Source of the DNA: Myxococcales bacterium
Lineage (GTDB): Bacteria; Myxococcota_A; Polyangia; Polyangiales; Ga0077539
NCBI GenBank assembly: GCA_016793325.1
Contig: JAEUKI010000031.1
Span: 1 to 64,000, forward strand
Direction: 5' to 3'
Length of the DNA stretch: 64,000 bases
Part shown: one piece after another, positions 5,892 through 14,049 of the stretch
Layout: each line of letters begins with the position of its first letter
Numbering within the stretch: the first letter of the stretch is position 1
Position numbers and translations under genes: made by a program
Notes under the pieces: generated by a model
Seen by the model: the letters and a program-made list of their open reading frames with translations, nothing else
What the model was told of the DNA's origin: nothing
The model's database searches: none

Positions 5892-8312
5892 TCACAAATC
5901 GCCCCAGCCGCTGGGGGACACCGTCGTCTCGATGCGGACGACGCCGGGGGTCGTGAGCGCGGCGTAGGGAAGGACCCCGCGCGTCGAGGGTGTGCCGCGG
6001 ACGCTCAAGGACGAGATGAATACGTGTGCGCTGCTCGCGTCCGGCGCCTCCATCGTCCAGTCCCCTTCGGCGCGGTGAACGACCGCGCGCGTGAGCAGCG
6101 GTGACCCCGTCCACGCTTCGCCGGTGCCCGCGACGGGAAAGAGCCCGAGCGCGCTGAAGACGTACCAGGCGGACATCGTTCCGCCGTCGTCGTTGCCGGG
6201 GAGCCCTTCGGGGCCTTCGCTGTAGTAGCGGTTCGTCGCGAAGCGAACCCACCGCGCGCTCGCGCTCGCGCGACCGAGCTTCGAGCCGAGCCACGGCAAG
6301 TGCAGGCACGGCTCGTTCGAGTGCCAGTAGTACCTCGCGGGAAACGGCGTCCTCCGCTCGACGCGCGATCGATCGAAGAACTGCTCGAGCCGCGTGAGCA
6401 CCGCGCTTCGTCCGCCCATGTGCGTGGCCATCGCGTCCACATCATGCGGGGCGTACCAGAGGTAGTGCCACGCGTTGCCTTCGACGTACCCCGTCGTGTG
6501 CATCGTCGGGTCTGCGATCGTCCCGAACGTTCCCGCGCGGCCTCTGGGCACGAGCAGTTGCTGCGCGGCGTCCCACAGCGCGCGATACGAGCCAGCCCGC
6601 GCCGTAAATCGCGTCGCGTCTGTGGTCGCGCCGAGCGTCGTCGCCATGCGCGCGAGGGCGAAATCGTTGTAGCTGTACTCGAGCGTCGCGGACACGCTGC
6701 TGTCGTCGCTCTCGCTGGGGACGTACCCGAGTCGAACGTACTCTTCGACCGCGTCGCGCCCTGCGTAGCCGCCGAGTCGCGTGACGGGCCCGTCCGCTGC
6801 GGTGCGGAGCGCTGTGTACGCGGGCCGGAGATCACCGAGCGAGAGGCCCCACGCGAGGCCGTCAGCCAACACGATCGCGGCGCTGTCGCCGAGCATTCCG
6901 CCGGTCATTCCGTGGCCGAGCGCCCAACGATCGATGCGTCCCGTGTCCCTCGCGTCTTGAACGAGCGAACGAAATTGCTCGCGCGCGTCCTCGGGATAGA
7001 GCCACGCGACGAGCGGGTGCGCGGCGCGAAACGTGTCCCAGAGCGACCAGTCCGTGTAGTGCGCGACGCCTTCGCTCGCGGCGGGTGTGCGCACGGTTCC
7101 ATCGAGCGCGCGATAGGCTCCGTCCGAGTCCTGCGCGCGAACGGGCATCTGTTGTGCGTGATAGAGCGCCGTGTAGAGCTGTCTCAGCACGGAGGGATCA
7201 CGGCTCGTGGCCTCGAGTCGCGAGAGCCTCCGCTCCCACTGCGCCGTCGCGTCGTCGCGAACGGTCTCGAACGATCGCGTGTACGCAGCCTCGGCGCCGA
7301 GGTTGGCGAGCGCTCGCTCGCTGTCGACGAACGAGAGCCCGATGCGAAGCTCCACGGTCTGCGTGGTCGCGGTCGTTGGCCACTCGAGGACGATCCCGGG
7401 CGGAGGAGTTCCGTCGAGCTCGGTGATCGTCGGTCGGAGCGCTCCCATCGCGAAGAGCGTCGCGCGCTCGGGCGCGGCTCCCTCGGGCAGCTGCGCCGCG
7501 AAGTACAGCCGAACGCCGCCGTACCGCCGCGAGTAGCCGCCCTGCACCTCCGCGTGACCAGTGATCAAACGGCGAGCAGAATCCCAGCGAATCGAGCCCG
7601 ACGAGACGGTGACTCCCGGCAACGTATGCGCGGTGTCGAGCACGACCGCGGGCGACGCTCCCGGCGAAAACGCGAAGCGGTACAGCGCCGTGTTGCGGGT
7701 CGCCGTGAGCTCTGCGCGGATGCTCTCTGCGCTGGCGCCGAGCGTGACTTCGTAGAGCCCCGGCGAGGCGCGCTCGGCGCTGTGCGAGAACGGCAAGCGA
7801 CGGCCGCGCTGATCGAGGAGCGACGGGCTCATGCGATGCGCGGGCATCACGCCGAGGTTTCCGTAGTCGACGATGCCGGCGCCCTGCAAATGGAGCTGCG
7901 AAAACCCGTCGACAAACGTGTCTTCGTACGAGTACCCCGCGCAGTGCGCGAAGGGAGCGGCCCCGCTCGCGCTCGATGTGTCCGGCCCCGGTCGCGCGAG
8001 CCCGAAGGGAACCTGCGGACCGGGGTACGTGTTGCCGACGTTGAAGCCAGCGCCGCCGGTTCCGAGCAGCGGGTCGACGTAGCGCACGAAGGGAGCGGTG
8101 GCTGCGACGGGCATCACGGGAGCGACGCCGCTGTCGACGCCCGTGTCGGTGACGGCAGTGTCGGGCACATCGGTCGAAGGGACATCCGCGGGCGCTGCGC
8201 TGTCGATCGCCGCGTCGTGTGGCAGCGCGTCCGACGGCGCGGGAGACGGCTGCGAGCACGCCGCCAAGAGCGCCAACCCACTGCACGCAAGTGCTGCGAT
8301 CGACCGGGTCAT
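5892..8312 (-). CDS. GH92 family alpha-mannosidase lipoprotein
   Basis: An 806-aa exported glycoside hydrolase family 92 protein. A lipobox (LLAAC, Cys19) is followed by an Asp/Ala/Val-rich linker to about residue 70. The family signatures are in order: N-terminal GNTYPGPQVPFGL, mid-protein SVSATLEYSYNDFALAR, then YWHSNEPCLHLPWL and NDDGGTMSAWYVFSALG near the C-terminus. GH92 enzymes are calcium-dependent inverting exo-alpha-mannosidases acting on N-glycan or yeast-type mannans. Here the enzyme would sit on the outer membrane or in the periplasm. There is no SusC/SusD pair or sugar transporter nearby, so it is not in a recognisable utilisation locus. Linkage specificity cannot be read from the sequence. 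Confidence 0.93.
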   Translation of the reverse strand: MTRSIAALACSGLALLAACSQPSPAPSDALPHDAAIDSAAPADVPSTDVPDTAVTDTGVDSGVAPVMPVAATAPFVRYVDPLLGTGGAGFNVGNTYPGPQVPFGLARPGPDTSSASGAAPFAHCAGYSYEDTFVDGFSQLHLQGAGIVDYGNLGVMPAHRMSPSLLDQRGRRLPFSHSAERASPGLYEVTLGASAESIRAELTATRNTALYRFAFSPGASPAVVLDTAHTLPGVTVSSGSIRWDSARRLITGHAEVQGGYSRRYGGVRLYFAAQLPEGAAPERATLFAMGALRPTITELDGTPPPGIVLEWPTTATTQTVELRIGLSFVDSERALANLGAEAAYTRSFETVRDDATAQWERRLSRLEATSRDPSVLRQLYTALYHAQQMPVRAQDSDGAYRALDGTVRTPAASEGVAHYTDWSLWDTFRAAHPLVAWLYPEDAREQFRSLVQDARDTGRIDRWALGHGMTGGMLGDSAAIVLADGLAWGLSLGDLRPAYTALRTAADGPVTRLGGYAGRDAVEEYVRLGYVPSESDDSSVSATLEYSYNDFALARMATTLGATTDATRFTARAGSYRALWDAAQQLLVPRGRAGTFGTIADPTMHTTGYVEGNAWHYLWYAPHDVDAMATHMGGRSAVLTRLEQFFDRSRVERRTPFPARYYWHSNEPCLHLPWLGSKLGRASASARWVRFATNRYYSEGPEGLPGNDDGGTMSAWYVFSALGLFPVAGTGEAWTGSPLLTRAVVHRAEGDWTMEAPDASSAHVFISSLSVRGTPSTRGVLPYAALTTPGVVRIETTVSPSGWGDL

Positions 8313-8461
8313 CGCAGCGAAGGGTGATCGCGTCGCGGGGGCGAATCAAGCGCCGGATCGGGCTCCGAAACGCAGCGGCGATGCGTCGATCGGCGCGCTC
8401 GGACAATCCGTATCTCGCCTCGAGGTAACGTGCCTCGGCCGCGAAGTTCGAACGAGGCTCG

Positions 8462-8977
8462 ATGCTGGCGTATCGTTTGGCCATGTCGAGTCATCGAAGT
8501 CGACTTGTCCTCGTGGCGCTCTGCGCGCTCGTTTGTGTCGCGGGTCTCTCGTGTGGGGGCCCGAATCCCACGATGCCGGGCGGAGGCGGAATGATGTCCG
8601 GAGGCAGCTGCGGACCGCAGGCGATTCCACCGGCGCTGTCTGGCGGATGTGTTCCGCGGTTCGCGACGCCGGCGGTGTGCCAAGAAGTCGATCTCACCAA
8701 CGGAAGGACCTTCGAGATCGGCTGGACCACCGACGGAACCGGCTGCGAAACGCCCTGGAGGCTCTGCGCCGCCGGAAACCCCGTCTCCGACGCCAACTCT
8801 GCCTGCGTGAGCCTCTCTGAAAACGTCAACGCGGGCATCTCGCGCACGGGGGGCCTTTACTACTTGAGCGCCGCCGATCTGCAGGGGCTCACGAGCACCG
8901 ACGGCGTGTTTCACCTGCTCGTCGCGAGCTTCTACCAATCGCACAACGGCACGCTCGCGTTTCGTGTGCGTCGGTAG
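8462..8977 (+). CDS. Small lipoprotein, function unknown
   Basis: A 171-aa predicted lipoprotein with a basic n-region (HRSR), a long hydrophobic stretch and Leu-Ser-Cys at 29-31, then a Gly/Met/Pro-rich tether. GAGG lies five bases before the ATG at 8462; an ATG at 8483 would also give a valid signal peptide. The mature domain has six cysteines and a predicted beta-rich character. It is divergent from the GH92 gene (149-base gap) and its stop is 8 bases from the convergent GNAT stop. No family is recognised. Confidence 0.7.
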   Translation: MLAYRLAMSSHRSRLVLVALCALVCVAGLSCGGPNPTMPGGGGMMSGGSCGPQAIPPALSGGCVPRFATPAVCQEVDLTNGRTFEIGWTTDGTGCETPWRLCAAGNPVSDANSACVSLSENVNAGISRTGGLYYLSAADLQGLTSTDGVFHLLVASFYQSHNGTLAFRVRR

Positions 8978-8985
8978 CGCGCGCC

Positions 8986-9522
8986 TCACGCACCACAATC
9001 GATCCAGTAGCGACGCACGAGCGCGCCGTTGGCCGAGGGGCTCGGGGACTCGTCGTCGAGCGCGCCGTCGAGTCCCTCGATCACGCGACGCGAGCCGACG
9101 TTGGTCGCGTCGCACGTGAGGCGCGCGCGAGCGATTCCGAGGGCGCGTGCCTCCACGAGCAAGCGCGAGAGCGTCGCGCGCGCGACTCCGCGCCGACGAG
9201 CGGACGGCCGCACCGCGAACCCGATGTGTCCTCCGTACTCCAAGAGCGCAGGGGTCAGCGCGTGGCGAAGCCCGCTCACGGCGAGGATCTCGCCTCGCTC
9301 GTCCAGCGTCCAAAACGTCGAGATCCGAACGCCGCTCTTCGATGCGATCGTGCCCGCTTCGAGCCCGCGCAGCCGATCGATGTACGCGCCGAAATGCTGT
9401 CGATCCACGGCGACGATCGACGCAAAGTCTGGCTCTTCGAGGCTCGGGTCCGCAACCTCGTCGCGCAGTCTCGAGAACGCGTCGGCCAGCGCGACCGACG
9501 GACGCACGAGCGATAGCTCCAT
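8986..9522 (-). CDS. GNAT family N-acetyltransferase
   Basis: A 178-aa single-domain acetyltransferase. The acetyl-CoA binding signature is visible as GHIGFAVRPSARRRGVARATL at roughly residues 98-118 (V-R-P-x-x-R-R-x-G-x-A), followed by the usual LLVEARALGIARARLTCDATN strand-helix-strand and a terminal tyrosine region (RRYWI). The ATG at 9522 is taken as start because upstream codons run antisense to the next gene. The acceptor is unknown; such stand-alone proteins acetylate small molecules or protein N-termini. Confidence 0.88.
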   Translation of the reverse strand: MELSLVRPSVALADAFSRLRDEVADPSLEEPDFASIVAVDRQHFGAYIDRLRGLEAGTIASKSGVRISTFWTLDERGEILAVSGLRHALTPALLEYGGHIGFAVRPSARRRGVARATLSRLLVEARALGIARARLTCDATNVGSRRVIEGLDGALDDESPSPSANGALVRRYWIDCGA

Positions 9523-9642
9523 GCTCGGAGGCTGAGCACGGCGCGCCTCTGCTGCAAGCGCTGGAATTTGTCCCGGCGTGTGTTCGTCGGCGCGTCGCAG
9601 AATTCTCTCTTCGGTGTTCGCGCGTCGCCGTAACGTCCTCTC

Positions 9643-11004
9643 ATGCGCGCTCTTCGATGGTGCTTTGCTTCGGCGCTCGTGCTCACCGCGTGTTCGACTC
9701 CTCCGGCGCCTTCGGACGTCGCGGGCTCGGACGCGACCATGGACGCGCCGTCGCCCGACTCCGCAGCGATCGACTCGGGCGTCGCGATGGACGCACCGGC
9801 CGTCGATGCTCCCGCCGCCGACGTGCCCGCTGTCGACGCGCCCGCTGATGGAGCGCCTAACGACGCGCCCGCTGATGGAGCGCATCCCGACGCGCCTGCG
9901 GGGACCTGCACCGAGACCGTCACCACCGCGGCGGAGCTGCAAGCCGCAGCGCAGCGGCTCGCGCCGGGGCGTGTGCTCTGCCTCGCGCCGGGACGCTATG
10001 TGCTCACGGCGCGGATTTCACTGGGCGCTGCGCGCTCGGGGAGCGCGGCGTCGCCGGCGGTCATCCGCGCGCGCGACGGACGCGGGACGGTCACGGTCGA
10101 CGGCGCGATGAACGAAGAGGCGTTCTTCTTCTCGGGGGCGACCTTCGTGGTGCTCGAAGGGCTCTTGATTACCGGTGGGCAATATCATGGAGTGAAGCTC
10201 GACCCGCCGAGCGCGGACATCACCGTGCGGGACTGCGAGATCACGGACACGTTCAACGGGACCGACGCGAGCTCGCAGCTGAGCCCGATCAAGGGGTTTC
10301 AGGTCCCGAGGGTGCTCGTCGAGCGGACGCGCATTCGCTTCACGCGTCGGTGGATCGGCAACAACATCCAGGGAATCGACTGCAACGCGTGCCCCTCGTG
10401 GACCGTGCGCGACAACGAGATCTCGGATGTTCGCGCGATGGTGGGCGGGACGTCGGGCACCGCGATTCAGTTCAAGAGCGGCTCGCGCGACACCGTGATC
10501 GAGCGCAACGTCCTGCACGACAGCTTCATCGGGATCAGCTTCGGCGGCTTCGGAAACCCCATGGGATGGTCCGGTCAACCCTGGGAGCACGTCGGGGGAA
10601 TCGTCCGAAACAACGTGATCTACCGCTGCGAAGACGCGGGCATCACCGTCCTCTACGCGCGCGACGGCCGCATCGTGAACAACACCCTCTGGGGCAACGG
10701 CTTCACGCCGGACGTCCGTCGCATGGCGATGAACCTCCGCTACCAGAACAACATCCTCGATCGCGCCCTCAACTTCCGAGACGCCACCATGAGCGGCGTG
10801 ATGGCCTCGAACAACCTCGTCCTTGCCTCGCCCATGGACGCCTCGCTCTTCGTCGGAGCCGCGCGAGGAGACTTTCACCTCGCCGCATCAGCCTCGATGG
10901 CCATCGACCGCGGAGCCGCGATCGCCGCGGACGTGATGGACGACCTCGATCGCGAGACGCGGCCGCGCGGGGGCGGATTCGACATCGGCGCCGACGAGCG
11001 ATGA
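9643..11004 (+). CDS. Lipoprotein with right-handed parallel beta-helix domain
   Basis: A 453-aa lipoprotein (VLTAC, Cys17). Residues about 20-85 are a low-complexity linker of repeated Asp-Ala-Pro-type units. From about 95 on, the protein shows beta-helix rungs: ITVRDCEI, VLVERTRI, WTVRDNEI, TVIERNVLHDSFIGI, GIVRNNVIYRCEDAGI, GRIVNNTLWGNG, with the regular hydrophobic/Asn ladder of PbH1 repeats. Such domains occur in pectate lyases, chondroitinase B and adhesins. The end (DRETRPRGGGFDIGADE) is the closing motif common to right-handed beta-helix proteins with an N-terminal DUF1565-like start. Enzymatic activity is not proven by anything visible. Confidence 0.88.
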   Translation: MRALRWCFASALVLTACSTPPAPSDVAGSDATMDAPSPDSAAIDSGVAMDAPAVDAPAADVPAVDAPADGAPNDAPADGAHPDAPAGTCTETVTTAAELQAAAQRLAPGRVLCLAPGRYVLTARISLGAARSGSAASPAVIRARDGRGTVTVDGAMNEEAFFFSGATFVVLEGLLITGGQYHGVKLDPPSADITVRDCEITDTFNGTDASSQLSPIKGFQVPRVLVERTRIRFTRRWIGNNIQGIDCNACPSWTVRDNEISDVRAMVGGTSGTAIQFKSGSRDTVIERNVLHDSFIGISFGGFGNPMGWSGQPWEHVGGIVRNNVIYRCEDAGITVLYARDGRIVNNTLWGNGFTPDVRRMAMNLRYQNNILDRALNFRDATMSGVMASNNLVLASPMDASLFVGAARGDFHLAASASMAIDRGAAIAADVMDDLDRETRPRGGGFDIGADER

Positions 11005-11015
11005 CCGCGGGTCAT
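11001..11015 (+). terminator. Hairpin at the stop of the beta-helix gene
   Basis: ATGACC-GCG-GGTCAT is a perfect 6-bp stem with a 3-base loop that includes the stop codon at 11002-11004. About 10 bases later lies an A/T-rich stretch (CAAATTTCGGAATAAAA). This may be a weak intrinsic terminator; there is no clean T run directly behind the stem. Confidence 0.35.
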
Positions 11016-11077
11016 GCTGCAAATTTCGGAATAAAACCTGATCGCTGAGCGGCCTCGACCGCGGGCCTGCGCGGCGC

Positions 11078-11947
11078 TTGCCGCTCGCGTCGCGAGGCAA
11101 TCGTGCGAGACTCCGCGGTGCCTTGGCAGCGGAGAAGGACGAGCTCGAGCCCGGCGCGGTCCAGCACTACGACGACGCGCTCTACTACGACTACACGTAC
11201 CGAACTCGAACGGAGGACATCGGGTTCTACCGACGGTTCGTTCGGCAGCACGGAGGCCCCGTGCTCGAGCTCGGGGCAGGGTCCGGTCGCGTCACGATTC
11301 CCCTCGTGCAAGACGGCGCCGAGGTGTGCGCGCTCGAAGCGAGCCCCGCGATGCTCGCCCGCGCCGACGAGAAGTCCCGCGAGCTGCTCGAGCCCAAGGA
11401 TCGCAAGCGACTGACGCTCGTACAGAGCGACATGCGCGACTTCTCGCTCGATCGGACGTTCAACCTCGTGCTCGCGCCGTTCAACACGCTCTTGCACTTG
11501 TACGAGCCGGGGGACTTCGCTCGCTGTTTTCGCAGCGTCGCCAAGCACCTCGGCCCCAACGGTCGCTTCGTCTTCGACGTGCGCGTCCCGCAGCTGAAAG
11601 AGCTCGCGCGCGACCCCGACCGCGTCTATCGCGTCCGGCCGTTCAAGCACCCGACGCTCGGGCACAAGGTCGAGTACGAAGAGCAGTTTCACTACGACCC
11701 GATCAAGCAAGTGCAGCACGTCACGATTCGCTTCAAGCCAGGGCCGGGCGCGCCGCGTCGAGCCAAGGCCGTCGAAGTGCTCTTGTCGCAGCGACAGATC
11801 TTTCCGAACGAACTTCGGGCGCTGCTCGCGCTGGGCGGGCTCGAGCTCGCTGGGCGCTACGGTGACTTCTCGGGCCGACCTCTCGCGGAAGACGACCTCG
11901 TGCAGATCATCGTCGCCCGCAAATCCTCACCGCCGACGATCGGGTGA
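11078..11947 (+). CDS. Class I SAM-dependent methyltransferase
   Basis: A protein of up to 289 aa with a Rossmann-type methyltransferase core: motif I VLELGAGSGRVT (about 62-73), motif II acidic loop CALEASPAML, then QSDMRDFSL and NLVLAPFNTLLHL. The C-terminal part (YEEQFHYDPIKQVQHVTIRF) matches the beta-strand insert of small-molecule methyltransferases. Start is uncertain: there is no ATG, and the candidates are TTG at 11078 and TTG at 11123, the latter removing 15 Arg-rich residues that look like translated spacer. The stop overlaps the region of the next start (ATG 11950), so the gene is probably co-transcribed with the two DUF4139 genes. The substrate is unknown. Confidence 0.85.
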   Translation: MPLASRGNRARLRGALAAEKDELEPGAVQHYDDALYYDYTYRTRTEDIGFYRRFVRQHGGPVLELGAGSGRVTIPLVQDGAEVCALEASPAMLARADEKSRELLEPKDRKRLTLVQSDMRDFSLDRTFNLVLAPFNTLLHLYEPGDFARCFRSVAKHLGPNGRFVFDVRVPQLKELARDPDRVYRVRPFKHPTLGHKVEYEEQFHYDPIKQVQHVTIRFKPGPGAPRRAKAVEVLLSQRQIFPNELRALLALGGLELAGRYGDFSGRPLAEDDLVQIIVARKSSPPTIG

Positions 11948-11949
11948 CC

Positions 11950-14049
11950 ATGAGCGACGACAAGCGCGTTGTTTGCAAGAGCCGCATCGAACGAGTCACC
12001 GTGTACGCGAGGGGCGCCGTCGTCGTGCGCGCCGTCGAGCTCCCCGCGGACCTCGGGCCCGCGCCTCGGGTGCTCGAGATCGACGTCGGACGGCCCGCGT
12101 TCGACCCGCGTTCGCTGCGCGCGATCGCGCGAGGCCCCCGCGCGGTGCTGGCCGTCGACGCTCGACCACGAAATCAAGATCACCGAGCGAGTCCCGATCC
12201 GAGCGCGCTCGATCGCGAGGTCGAGCGCGTCGAGAGAGAGCTCGAGTCCGTCCGCGCGCGGCTGCAGCGGCTCGCCGAGCGACGCAGCGCCCTCGCGTCG
12301 CTCTGGCCCGACCCGAAGCTCAAGCCCCGCCGCGCGGACGAAGACGGAGGAGCGCGCGTGCGCGACGCCCTCGCCGCGAGCGCCACGATCGACGCGATGC
12401 TCGACGAGGTTCATACGCAGCTCCGCGACGAAGAGCGCCGCGAGTCGCTCGTGCTTCGCGCGCTCGAGGTCGCCCGCGTGGCCCGCGATCACGCGTCGAG
12501 CGCGAGGGACCCGCGGGGCGTCGAGCCGACGACGACGGTCCTCGTGCAGCTCGCCGACGGCGAAGCGGGCGCGCTCGAGGGGCTCGAAGTTGAATACGTG
12601 GTCGACGCGGCGCGCTGGTGGCCTGCGTACAAAGTGCGGCTCTCGGACGGCGCGAAGCACGCGCACTGGACGCTCGACGCGTACATCGCGCAGGCCTCGG
12701 GTGAAGACTGGTCGGACGCGCTCGTGTCGCTGTCGACCGCGGACCTCGTGCGCGACGCGCGGCTCCCGACGCTCCCGACGCTTCGAATCGGGCGAGCGCA
12801 GCCGAAGCAGCGCGCGTTTCGTCCGCCGCCCCAAGGGCTCGACGAGCTCTTCGCGGGCTACGACGGACACAGCGGGCGAGAGCCTCCGTCGCCGAGCAAG
12901 CCCGAGCCGCCCAAGCCGCCGAGCGAGAGCGCGAGCGCGATCACGGGGATGTACGACATCGTCTCGCGGGACGAAGAAGAAGGCTCGTCGGGAGAGGTCG
13001 CGGACGCGTTGATGCCCGTCGAGCAGCAAGCGCAGGCGTCGGCTGCGCCGTATTTCGCCGCTGAATTTGCAAAAGAAAAGAAGAGTGACGCGGGCGCGCC
13101 TCGGGGAGCGATCGGCGGCGGCGGCCGTGCAAGCTCTCGCGCGCGCCTCGCGGCAGACGAGCCCGCGCCGACCGATGCAACGCCCGCGACGCAGGGCGAG
13201 AGCGACCCCGACGACGACTGGCTCGAGTACGACGGCCTCGAGCTCGACGATCCATCGCAGGGCAACGCCCGACGCGGGAAGCTCGGGTTCGCGACAAGCG
13301 CGCGCAACGAGCGCCTCGCGAAAGAGCGCGCCGTCGGACGCTCGGCCATCGAGCGCCTCGCCGCTCCATCGGGAACGGTGGATCCACGCGCCGCGCGCCT
13401 CGCGTTCGATCACCAGTACGAGGGCGTCTCGCGCGTCGAAGTGCTCGCCGACGGGGCGCTTCACCGCGTGTCGATCGCGCAGGCCGAGGGGCATTCGAAG
13501 CCGAGATTCAGGGCTGTTCCGAAAGAAGAGCCCGCGGTGTACCGCGAGGCCGAGGTGCAAAATCCCTTCGCTTCGCCGCTGCTCGCGGGGCCCGCGGAGG
13601 TCTTCTCGGACGACGCGCTCGTCGCGCGAACCAACGTCGCGGCGGTCGACCGAGGCGGGTCGATCGCGCTCGGCCTCGGGGTCGAAGAGCGTATTCGCAT
13701 CGCGAGAAACGCGAAGGTGCTCGAGAGCTCGACCGGTCTCTTGGGCGGATCGACGCAGGTGGATCACACGATTTCGATCGAGCTCAGCTCGTCGCTCGGC
13801 GAGCCCGTGGTGGTCGACGTGATCGATCGAGTTCCTGTCGCGAAGCGAGACTCGGAGATCGAGGTGACCGTGCTGTCGAGCAAGCCCAAGGCGATCGCGT
13901 ACGCGCAGGCGGATCGAGGTGTTCCGGTCGACGGCGTCGCGCGCTGGGCCGTCGAGCTCGCGCCGGGCGCGAAGGCCACCATCGAGTTCGCCTATCGCAT
14001 CGTGCTGTCGTCGAAGCTCGAGCTCGTGGGAGGCAACCGCCGTGACTGA
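11950..14049 (+). CDS. DUF4139/DUF4140-type protein (mucoidy inhibitor A-like), long paralogue
   Basis: A 699-aa protein. The N-terminal domain has the DUF4140 pattern (ERVTVYARGAVVVRAVELP), an Arg/Glu-rich coiled coil (about 85-165) and then the DUF4139 beta domain (VEYVVDAARWWPAYKVRL, later VFSDDALVARTNV, and a C-terminal AYRIVLSSKLEL). In the middle (about 310-460) is a long low-complexity insert rich in Pro, Ser, Glu and Asp, absent from the shorter paralogue. The ATG at 11950 is preferred over a GTG at 11944 that overlaps the preceding stop. No signal peptide, so it is probably cytosolic. The biochemical role of the family is not established to my knowledge; this architecture fits a scaffold or assembly protein. 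Confidence 0.85.
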   Translation: MSDDKRVVCKSRIERVTVYARGAVVVRAVELPADLGPAPRVLEIDVGRPAFDPRSLRAIARGPRAVLAVDARPRNQDHRASPDPSALDREVERVERELESVRARLQRLAERRSALASLWPDPKLKPRRADEDGGARVRDALAASATIDAMLDEVHTQLRDEERRESLVLRALEVARVARDHASSARDPRGVEPTTTVLVQLADGEAGALEGLEVEYVVDAARWWPAYKVRLSDGAKHAHWTLDAYIAQASGEDWSDALVSLSTADLVRDARLPTLPTLRIGRAQPKQRAFRPPPQGLDELFAGYDGHSGREPPSPSKPEPPKPPSESASAITGMYDIVSRDEEEGSSGEVADALMPVEQQAQASAAPYFAAEFAKEKKSDAGAPRGAIGGGGRASSRARLAADEPAPTDATPATQGESDPDDDWLEYDGLELDDPSQGNARRGKLGFATSARNERLAKERAVGRSAIERLAAPSGTVDPRAARLAFDHQYEGVSRVEVLADGALHRVSIAQAEGHSKPRFRAVPKEEPAVYREAEVQNPFASPLLAGPAEVFSDDALVARTNVAAVDRGGSIALGLGVEERIRIARNAKVLESSTGLLGGSTQVDHTISIELSSSLGEPVVVDVIDRVPVAKRDSEIEVTVLSSKPKAIAYAQADRGVPVDGVARWAVELAPGAKATIEFAYRIVLSSKLELVGGNRRD

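Noticed and set aside
6300..8327. Rightward open frame of about 675 codons opposite the GH92 gene
   Set aside because: The opposite strand encodes a full GH92 protein with all signatures, so this is an antisense shadow.
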